Below, one piece after another: positions 44,985 through 51,820 of a stretch of 64,000 nt of DNA. Below the pieces are notes generated by a model. It ran no database searches, was not told the origin of the DNA, and saw only the letters and a program-made list of their open reading frames with translations. This DNA comes from Spirosoma radiotolerans (lineage in GTDB: Bacteria; Bacteroidota; Bacteroidia; Cytophagales; Spirosomataceae): positions 1,922,001-1,986,000 of the forward strand of contig NZ_CP010429.1 in NCBI RefSeq assembly GCF_000974425.1. Reading direction: 5' to 3'. Position numbers and translations under genes: made by a program. Within the stretch, counting starts at the first letter, position 1. The number at the start of each line of letters is the position of its first letter.

Positions 44985-45740
44985 CTATCGACCACGGCCC
45001 GTTGGCGCTGGCTCGGGAACACCTTCGACATCAGCGAAAATCCGGCCGCAATGTTCGCAGACGATGATTTTCTTTTTGTCTTTAATATCCGCCTGGCGTT
45101 GGGGAGGCACTACGTTGAAGCAACCGCCACAAGCACCGCGTTTCACCATAACCACGGCTAAGCCGTTCAGGGCGTTACCACGAATTTTTTTGTAGGAATT
45201 TAACAGACGGGCTTCGATGGTCGTAGCCTGCTCGTCTCGTTGTCTGATGATTTCCTTTTCTTCTTCCTGGCTTTCCGACGTAATCTGGTCGAGCTCCTGC
45301 CTTTTGGCTTTCAGATCTTCCTTCCGTTCGTTGAGGGCCGCCTGGGTTGTTTTAATTTCTTCTTCTTTGCCCCGAACCCGAAATTGAGCTTCGTTGGCGC
45401 GTTTTTCAACCAATTCGATCTCAAGCGATTGCAGCTCGATTTCTTTAGAAATGGCGTCGAATTCGCGGTTGTTCCGGACGTTCATCTGCTGATCTTTGTA
45501 CTTGGTGATCAGCTTTTCAGCGTCTTTTTTTGCCACGCGATTGCGTTCAATTTCTTCTTCCAGGGTCTTGATTTCACTCTGAAACTTGCCAATCCGGGTT
45601 TCAAAGCCAGCGATATCGTCTTCAAGATCACGGACTTCTTCGGGCAGGCCACCACGAATTTTGATGAGTTCGTCTAATTGAGAATCAAGGGATTGCAGTT
45701 TCAGAAGAGCGTCTAATTTTTGCGCAATCGTCAGTTCCAT
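44985..45740 (-). CDS. C4-type zinc-ribbon coiled-coil protein
   Basis: This 251-residue protein has about 190 residues of long coiled coil (LDDDIAGFETRIG-like heptads, many Glu/Lys). It is followed by a zinc ribbon with two Cys pairs (CGGC and CEHC) in the zf-RING_7 style. Such proteins are conserved in Bacteroidota and often sit beside nif3, as here, 17 bases downstream. A nucleic-acid or ribosome-related role is likely, but unproven. Confidence 0.88.
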   Translation of the reverse strand: MELTIAQKLDALLKLQSLDSQLDELIKIRGGLPEEVRDLEDDIAGFETRIGKFQSEIKTLEEEIERNRVAKKDAEKLITKYKDQQMNVRNNREFDAISKEIELQSLEIELVEKRANEAQFRVRGKEEEIKTTQAALNERKEDLKAKRQELDQITSESQEEEKEIIRQRDEQATTIEARLLNSYKKIRGNALNGLAVVMVKRGACGGCFNVVPPQRQADIKDKKKIIVCEHCGRIFADVEGVPEPAPTGRGR

Positions 45741-45757
45741 TCGGAATGTAGTTAGTG

Positions 45758-46858
45758 CTATATGAAGTATCGAACCGGATTCGTGTCCGTTTCCGATAAA
45801 ATTACCGCAAAAGTAGTGAATTTTTTTGCTAAATGCCCTCGAATTAAGTCTTTAGTAAAGACTTCACTTTCGTAATGGCCAATATCGCATATGCTGATGC
45901 GGTTTTCGGCATCAAAAAACTCGTGGTATTTATAATCGGCCGTCACAAATACGTCGGCTCCAGCCCGTATGGCGTCGGGTAAGAGGAAACTACCCACCCC
46001 GCCACAGACGGCGATGCGGCTGATGGGCCGGTCGGGGAGGGACGTGTATCGAATCAGATTCAGACGCATATGTTCTTTCAAGTAAGAAAGCCACGCTTGT
46101 CCCGCTAGCGGCTCGGGCAGCTCACCTACCGCTCCCGAACCTACTTCCTGGTGCTGGTTGTCGAGGCCTGTGAGGTAATAAGCTACTTCTTCATAGGGGT
46201 GCGCCTGGCGTAAGGCCGTCAGTAATTGCCCTTGCTGGTGCGTTGGCAGAATAACCTCAAGGCGGTTCTCGACTTCTTCGTGGTACTCGCCTACGGCACC
46301 AATGGTGGGCTGAGCATTGGCCGAGGGTTGAAACGTGCCGGTTCCCGAAACGCGAAAACTACAGTTTTTATAATCGCCTATTTGTCCGGCTCCCGCTTCA
46401 TATAGTGCATCCAAAACCGTTTGGGTCGCGGCTACCGGAACAAACGTAACCAGCTTAGTCAGGACCTGGTTTTTGGGCGATAGTATCCGGACATTCTTCA
46501 GGCTTAACTTCTCGGCAATTTTAAAATTGACGCCCCCTGCTACGTTATCCAGGTTAGTGTGAGCCGCGTAAAGCGCGATGTCGTGTTTTATAGCTTTGAT
46601 AACTGTCCGCTCTACATAAGTTTTGCCGTTCAGTTTTTTCAGGCCTTTAAACACAATCGGGTGATGGGCAACAATGACGTTACAACCTTTGGCAATGGCT
46701 TCGTCGACAACGGCTTCGGTGACATCCAGCGTGACCAGAACACCCGTAATAATCGTGGCTGGGTCACCCACCAGCAAACCAACGTTATCGTAGGATTCCT
46801 GATAGGCGAGGGGGGCCAATGCTTCGATGTGAGCAGCCAGGTGGCGAATTTGGAACAT
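45758..46858 (-). CDS. Nif3-like dinuclear metal-centre protein
   Basis: This 366-residue GTP cyclohydrolase I type 2/NIF3 protein has metal-binding histidines in VAHHPIVFKGLKKL and AAHTNLD, the inserted PII-like domain of the long form, and a C-terminal DIGHYESE. The role in cells is unclear; members are widespread and bind two metals. The ATG at 46858 (MFQIRHL) fits the family; an earlier in-frame Met would add 40 atypical residues. It is the first gene of the nif3-zinc ribbon-TPR set. Confidence 0.93.
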   Translation of the reverse strand: MFQIRHLAAHIEALAPLAYQESYDNVGLLVGDPATIITGVLVTLDVTEAVVDEAIAKGCNVIVAHHPIVFKGLKKLNGKTYVERTVIKAIKHDIALYAAHTNLDNVAGGVNFKIAEKLSLKNVRILSPKNQVLTKLVTFVPVAATQTVLDALYEAGAGQIGDYKNCSFRVSGTGTFQPSANAQPTIGAVGEYHEEVENRLEVILPTHQQGQLLTALRQAHPYEEVAYYLTGLDNQHQEVGSGAVGELPEPLAGQAWLSYLKEHMRLNLIRYTSLPDRPISRIAVCGGVGSFLLPDAIRAGADVFVTADYKYHEFFDAENRISICDIGHYESEVFTKDLIRGHLAKKFTTFAVILSETDTNPVRYFI

Positions 46859-46984
46859 AAGTACAAAGAATGATAGAGACAATACAGCTAACGTTGCCCG
46901 CAAATTACGGAATCTGCTGCTTTTAGGCGGCTGTAAATTAGTGTACGTAAATCGCCTGATTAAAGCTGTATCCGACAACTATAA

Positions 46985-47018
46985 AAAGCCGTGATTCTTG
47001 AACAGGAATCACGGCTTT
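46985..47018 (-). terminator. Hairpin terminator
   Basis: A 13-bp perfect stem (46985-46997, 47006-47018) has an 8-base loop and an A run on the plus strand, which reads as a T run on the minus strand. It ends the beta-lactamase transcript before nif3. Bases 47019-47262 hold nothing else I can name. Confidence 0.75.
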
Positions 47019-47262
47019 CAGAAGGTTAGTATGGGTTAATTTTGTCGAAACGGTGCGACAGGGGCGCTTCGATAATTCGTCGTTTGAAAGAAAAATCATT
47101 CTCACAAAATCAGCCGAATCACTGAAAATGATACGTTGATTCGTGATATGACAATTTGAGATTGAGAGCAGCTAGACTTAAGTCAATCGGTAGAAGTCTG
47201 GCATACGACTCGCAAAACGGGCATCTTAAGGAACAGATATTGTCACATTTTATGAAATGGTT

Positions 47263-48111
47263 TTAGATGGCATCTAATTCATGGAGGATGGTTCGCGTTA
47301 TTTCTTTCCGACAGGGGCCGAAGTTTGGGTTCGATACCTGTAAGCTCTTGATCAAGCGGGTCGCGAAAAAGTAGATGTTCCCTTTCTTTTCGACATAACC
47401 TACCCACCAGCCTGTATCATTACCCCCATAGCGCGTCCAGCCCGTTTTTGACCGTATCGTATAGTCCCCTCCTTTCTCTGTTACCATCACTCGTTTGAGA
47501 ATAGCTAGATTACGCCTTGAAAAGGGCACCTCACCCGAATAAACATTCCTCAAAAAATTAACCTGGTTGATTGGGCTTATGCCAAATGAGCCAATATTCC
47601 AAAAGTCGGTACCGGCCTCCCTTAAATACCCATTACCATAGTGACACTGGGTTAAGTAATGGCGGTATCGATCCCGGCCGACCCGCTTGGCTAATTCAAT
47701 GAACACCCAACCTGCTGACAACTCGAAGGCTTCTTTGATGGTCATGTCATGATAGATTTCAGGGCGATTCCCATAGAGTACTGTATCCACTTTGCCAACC
47801 CATTGTACTACCTCATTCTCATCCCGAATGACGTTTGTTTCTAAGGCAATCAGTAAGTTGATGACTTTGAAGGTTGAAGCGGGCAAGGTCGCTTTTTGGG
47901 CGTCCAGTGAATCACTATAAATCCACAGTTGACGATTGTTATCGTATATAGTCGTACTGCCACTTCCAGGACAGTTTTTAAATGGGGTAACTAGGTCAAG
48001 TTGCGCATAGGCTATAGGCTTGGTCGTTGTGCAACGAAGGTTACTAATAACTAGGCCAACGAGTGTGCCCACCAGTATAAGTCTGTGGGTCAATCTAGCT
48101 ATCGTTTTCAT
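47263..48111 (-). CDS. Class D beta-lactamase homologue with altered SxV motif
   Basis: This 282-residue exported protein has the serine beta-lactamase motif S79-TF-K82 (PASTFKVINLL), YGN (CHYGNGYL) and KTG (RSKTGW). These match class D (OXA) enzymes. The expected SxV motif is here S132-A-G134 (LSAGWVF). Val in that position helps keep the carbamylated Lys, so activity may differ. It has a signal peptide, and a Cys at 27 without a good lipobox. It may hydrolyse penicillins or may be a sensor-like homologue; the sequence does not decide. It stands alone, with no regulator beside it. Confidence 0.85.
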   Translation of the reverse strand: MKTIARLTHRLILVGTLVGLVISNLRCTTTKPIAYAQLDLVTPFKNCPGSGSTTIYDNNRQLWIYSDSLDAQKATLPASTFKVINLLIALETNVIRDENEVVQWVGKVDTVLYGNRPEIYHDMTIKEAFELSAGWVFIELAKRVGRDRYRHYLTQCHYGNGYLREAGTDFWNIGSFGISPINQVNFLRNVYSGEVPFSRRNLAILKRVMVTEKGGDYTIRSKTGWTRYGGNDTGWWVGYVEKKGNIYFFATRLIKSLQVSNPNFGPCRKEITRTILHELDAI

Positions 48112-48295
48112 ATAGAATCTGTTAGTTGATTAGTAAGCAATGGGACTAATTAGAAGAATACGATTGAATCGCTTACATTCTAAAGCTTGTTATATCATCG
48201 ATGTAAGACAAGACATGCCAAAGGTTTCCTTTACTGTCTTCCAGGAAGCCTCGGATATGCAGACTTCTTATGTTAGCTCAAAGGTATTCGGAATA

Positions 48296-49120
48296 CTAAA
48301 GGGAAGAAGCGAGTCGGAACCCCAGTGTGCCGTAGCCTAACTGGAAGGGGTTGCGATAGGCTACACGGCTTTTAGCGGGTTCGCTGGCCCGGTTACCACC
48401 GCGAAAAACACGATGCGGGCCTGTGGCAGGGCCCTTCGGATTATTTTCCGGACTTTTAGCATAATAGTTTTCATCATACCAATCGTTGCACCATTCAAAT
48501 ACATTGCCCGACATATCATATAATCCTAATTCATTGGCCTCTTTTTGTCCAACAGGATGTGTATTTGATCCGCTGTTGGCAAAAGTCCAGGCTACCGCAT
48601 TGACATCATTACTACCTGCATAGTCAAATCTCTTACTCTTCGTCCCGCCCCTTGCAGCATACTCCCATTCTGCTTCTGTGGGCAGGCGATAGGTCTTACC
48701 GGATAGGGTATTTAACTTTTTTATAAATGTCTGTATATCATCCAAGCTTACCGCTGTTACCGGGCAATTCATACAATCGGTACGACCGGAAGGATTGCTG
48801 CCCATAACCTGTTGCCATTGCGCTAGCGTAGTTTCATACTTAGCTATTTTAAAACTGCTTAGGGTAATATTATGGATTGGCTTTTCATTCGCATTCTCAT
48901 GGCCCCCCATAGCAAACCTGCCGCCCTGCACCGTTACCATATCCGGCTCATTGATAGTTCCAACCGCGGTTGCGTTTTCTGATCTCTTCGAGTTGCCTTG
49001 CCACCCCCAAGTACCTACAGACATTATAAGCAGAACTGCTATTAAAATGTATTTCAGCACCGGATTTTTTGCCAGCTTTTCCGGAACCTCCCGTTCATAG
49101 ATATTTCTTTTATTTTTCAT
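48296..49120 (-). CDS. SUMF1/FGE-like membrane-anchored protein without catalytic cysteines
   Basis: This 274-residue protein has an N-terminal membrane anchor (LKYILIAVLLIMSVGTWGW). It carries a full formylglycine-generating-enzyme-like fold (VTVQGGRFAMGG, FKIAKYETTLAQW, YRLPTEAEWEYAARGG, GLYDMSGNVFEWCNDWY, RVFRGGNRASEP). True FGE has a catalytic Cys near SRxAYRN; here that stretch is EPAKSRVAYRNPF, so the enzyme type is lost. These homologues may be substrate-binding or protein-modification helpers. It is 184 bases upstream of the beta-lactamase gene on the same strand. Confidence 0.88.
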   Translation of the reverse strand: MKNKRNIYEREVPEKLAKNPVLKYILIAVLLIMSVGTWGWQGNSKRSENATAVGTINEPDMVTVQGGRFAMGGHENANEKPIHNITLSSFKIAKYETTLAQWQQVMGSNPSGRTDCMNCPVTAVSLDDIQTFIKKLNTLSGKTYRLPTEAEWEYAARGGTKSKRFDYAGSNDVNAVAWTFANSGSNTHPVGQKEANELGLYDMSGNVFEWCNDWYDENYYAKSPENNPKGPATGPHRVFRGGNRASEPAKSRVAYRNPFQLGYGTLGFRLASSL

Positions 49121-49247
49121 ATCCTATATGAATTGATGCAGCGAATCTACTTTGATATTTTTCAGCTTGAGGAATTTGGAGTGTAAATGGAAACTTCGCC
49201 TGGTTGGTATCTTCACGAACCACTATACACTAGGCTTCGAAAATTTC

Positions 49248-49267
49248 GGTGCGTGGAGACACGCACC
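49248..49267. repeat. Hairpin with GAGA tetraloop
   Basis: An 8-bp perfect stem GGTGCGTG/CACGCACC is closed by GAGA, a GNRA-type loop. It lies between two divergent genes, with no T run. Confidence 0.7.
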
Positions 49268-49350
49268 ACCACAAAGCTAAAAGCTTCAATCCTGTCGTCT
49301 GTTAATGACTTGTTAAAGAAGGCTAACGAAATGTAAATGTTGCCGCTTCG

Positions 49351-49388
49351 GCACAGGGCGCCCTGTGCAGTCCGGTTTTACGGACTGC
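49351..49388. repeat. Tandem hairpins: 18-bp palindrome plus 8-bp stem
   Basis: GCACAGGGCGCCCTGTGC (49351-49368) is a perfect palindrome. Overlapping it is an 8-bp stem (GCAGTCCG at 49367-49374, CGGACTGC at 49381-49388) with loop GTTTTA. They lie in the empty divergent region 49121-49716, where I see no gene. Confidence 0.75.
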
Positions 49389-49716
49389 TATGGATTTTGG
49401 CCGCTGAGTAATTGGATATACTATACAAAAATGTTGCCTGTACAACTGTCTTACAAAAACCCTCAAACTAGGCTATTAATGTGAGTAAGCAAATGGCTAT
49501 GAGCAAGTAGCGTTGAAAACGTGTGCCTACCGTTCCTGGTGAGCAAAACTCCATTTGGTTTGACTCCTCGTTGCCAGCTTAGCCCTACGAATTCAGCGCC
49601 TGACCCATTATTTTTTATTGAGCAAGTAGCAGCGTTACTGCAGCGTCCATTAACTTGTAGCCACATCCTGGTTGGCTTACCTCCCGGCGTGGACAACAAT
49701 AACCTATCCTATCCAT

Positions 49717-51603
49717 ATGCGAAAACGGCTCACTTTGGTCCTGGCCCCTGTATGGCTGCTGACGGCCTGGCTAGACGCTTCTGCCCAACACTCGGCCTCG
49801 GCGCTTCCGGTTGACAAATTGACGTTTCAGATTGACAGCCTTCAGAAAGCCCATCATATACCGGGGCTTCAGGTTGTGATCTTTACCAAAGACTCCCTGC
49901 TTTATCAACGAAATGCCGGGCTGAGAGATGTCAACGCTAAAACCCCGGTTACCCACCAGACGCTCTTCCCGGTGGCCTCCATTACCAAGAGCCTGGTCGC
50001 CGTGGCCACCCTGATGCTGGTTCAGCAGGGAAAACTGGCCCTCACTGATGAGGTAAAAAAACTGGTTCCCGACATTCCGATCGACAATCCCTGGCAAACC
50101 ACGGATCCCGTCCGCATCGCTCACGTGCTGGAACACACGGCGGGCTTTGATGACTGGTCGATGAACGCCTACGCCTATTCCAACCCCACCATTTCCCTCC
50201 AGGAAAGCTTCACCATTGATGCTCAATCCCGGCGCTCCCGGTGGCGACCCGGGACGTTTATGGCCTACAGTAACGCGGGCCCGCCCGTGGCCGCCCGCAT
50301 CATCGAAACCAAAACGGGGCAGGAATTCGAGTCCTTCGTGCGCCAGCGCATCTTTACCCCCCTGGGCATCAAGCGAGCCACGTTTCACCGGGACGGGGCA
50401 GCCCTGACCGATCTGGCTACGGGTTACGTAGGCCAGGACCAGCAGGAAGCGCCCTACTGGTCCCTGCTGGCCAGACCGTCGGGTGGTCTCAACATCTCGG
50501 CCCTGGAACTGATGCCCTTTGTCCAGATGCTGATGGGGCGGGGCTCTTTCCGGGGGCAGCAACTGCTATCACCGGCCTTGGTGGATCGGATGGAAACACC
50601 AACCACGTCCTTAGCCAACCGGGCGGGTAGTCAACAGGGCTATGGCCTCCATAACTTCGTTACGGCTTACCAGGGCCATCTGCTGCATGGACATGATGGA
50701 GCGGGGATTGGTCAACGAGCCCACTATCTGTACCAGTCAGCGCTCAACCGGGGCATTATCTTTCTGATCAACACCGACGGTCCAGCCTTCTTCAAGCTTC
50801 GAGACGCTATTCTCAAGCTGGTCATGCAAGACATACCCCCGCAACTCCCCGCGGAATACCCCTTGTCAGCGGCTCAAAAACAAGCCTGGCTGGGCTATTA
50901 CCGGCCAAGTCACTTTCGGATCGCTAAAACGGGCTGGTTTCTGGGTTTGACCGAGCTGGTGCATATTACGGAGGAAGCCGGCAAGCTGGTGTTTTATGAT
51001 GGGCTGGGGAGTAGGCCGGTGCGTCTGCGTCCCATTAGCCCCCATCAGGTACTCCGGCTGGAAAACCAGGGCTACACCCCGGAGCTGACGCTGGTGGAGG
51101 ATGATGGCCACCAAGCCGTGTTAGTTCGCGCCTTTGGGGCGGGTATCCAGGCGAACACGGCTACCAAAACCTCGGCGTTCGGTGCCTGGTTGCCCGTCGT
51201 ACTGGGCCATGTATGCTTACTCCTTATTGGCCTTTGCGTGCTGCTGGGTCTTGGCTGGCTTGGCCGCGGGGTCTGGCTGCATCGAAAAGGCCGTCGGCTG
51301 AGTGCCCTGCCGGTTCGCATCAGTTTGTTCGTGTATGGACTCAGCTATGTAGTGATGCTCATGCTCCTAAACGGGGAGGGAAATCAGCTGGGTGTGGTTT
51401 CACCCCAGTCGATCACGGTCTTTGTCACCTCAGTACTGGGTCCGCTGGCCGCCTTAGGGGCTCTAATTGGCCTGCTTAGCCGCTACAGGCAAATTTCAGG
51501 ACGCCTTGACCTGCTTATTATGAGTGTGGCCACCAGCTCAGCCATGCTGGTTGTGGGCTACCTGGGGGTTTGGGGCCTGATTGGCTTTCAGACTTGGGCA
51601 TAA
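49717..51603 (+). CDS. Serine hydrolase (beta-lactamase class C family) with C-terminal membrane helices
   Basis: This 628-residue protein has a signal peptide (MRKRLTLVLAPVWLLTAWLDASAQ) and a beta-lactamase-fold domain. The nucleophile motif is S88-IT-K91 and the YSNAG motif follows, while the KTG site is replaced by HGHDGAG. After about residue 480, four membrane segments follow (LPVVLGHVCLLLIGLCVLLG; ISLFVYGLSYVVMLMLL; ITVFVTSVLGPLAALGALIG; LLIMSVATSSAMLVVGYLG). It likely acts as a membrane-bound peptidase or esterase. The ATG at 49717 begins the signal peptide. A single-gene unit. Confidence 0.9.
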   Translation: MRKRLTLVLAPVWLLTAWLDASAQHSASALPVDKLTFQIDSLQKAHHIPGLQVVIFTKDSLLYQRNAGLRDVNAKTPVTHQTLFPVASITKSLVAVATLMLVQQGKLALTDEVKKLVPDIPIDNPWQTTDPVRIAHVLEHTAGFDDWSMNAYAYSNPTISLQESFTIDAQSRRSRWRPGTFMAYSNAGPPVAARIIETKTGQEFESFVRQRIFTPLGIKRATFHRDGAALTDLATGYVGQDQQEAPYWSLLARPSGGLNISALELMPFVQMLMGRGSFRGQQLLSPALVDRMETPTTSLANRAGSQQGYGLHNFVTAYQGHLLHGHDGAGIGQRAHYLYQSALNRGIIFLINTDGPAFFKLRDAILKLVMQDIPPQLPAEYPLSAAQKQAWLGYYRPSHFRIAKTGWFLGLTELVHITEEAGKLVFYDGLGSRPVRLRPISPHQVLRLENQGYTPELTLVEDDGHQAVLVRAFGAGIQANTATKTSAFGAWLPVVLGHVCLLLIGLCVLLGLGWLGRGVWLHRKGRRLSALPVRISLFVYGLSYVVMLMLLNGEGNQLGVVSPQSITVFVTSVLGPLAALGALIGLLSRYRQISGRLDLLIMSVATSSAMLVVGYLGVWGLIGFQTWA

Positions 51604-51680
51604 GTCCATTGATTCACTTTCCCGTCCGTATGCGACTAATTAGATAAAACCACTGTCTCACAATTCGCTCCTAAGGGAGA

Positions 51681-51698
51681 CTAATGAGCGTTCATTAG
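51681..51698. promoter_or_regulatory. TetR-type operator candidate without adjacent regulator
   Basis: CTAATGA-GCGT-TCATTAG is an 18-base palindrome with 7-bp arms. It resembles the TGAnCGTTCA form typical of TetR/AcrR sites. It lies in the 51604-51820 gap between two converging genes, and no TetR gene is near. Confidence 0.4.
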
Positions 51699-51820
51699 CT
51701 ATTTCTGGCTTTTCACTTTTATTTGAAAATGCAGGCTTGTTTTCCTGAACGATTTCATGGGCAATTGATAATAATACAACGCATCCGAGCTTCATCGATT
51801 AAGGTTTCTTTGGAGTGCAA

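Noticed and set aside
48140-48340. 66-codon frame on the plus strand
   Set aside because: It overlaps the 3' end of the SUMF1-like gene in antisense and has no supporting features.
49463-49699. 78-codon frame on the minus strand before the serine hydrolase
   Set aside because: No family, no clear start and it overlaps the hydrolase promoter region; may be a remnant, but nothing confirms this.
49771-50562. Open frame of 263 codons opposite the serine hydrolase
   Set aside because: Antisense of a gene with clear active-site motifs; composition is Gly/Arg/His rich without a fold.
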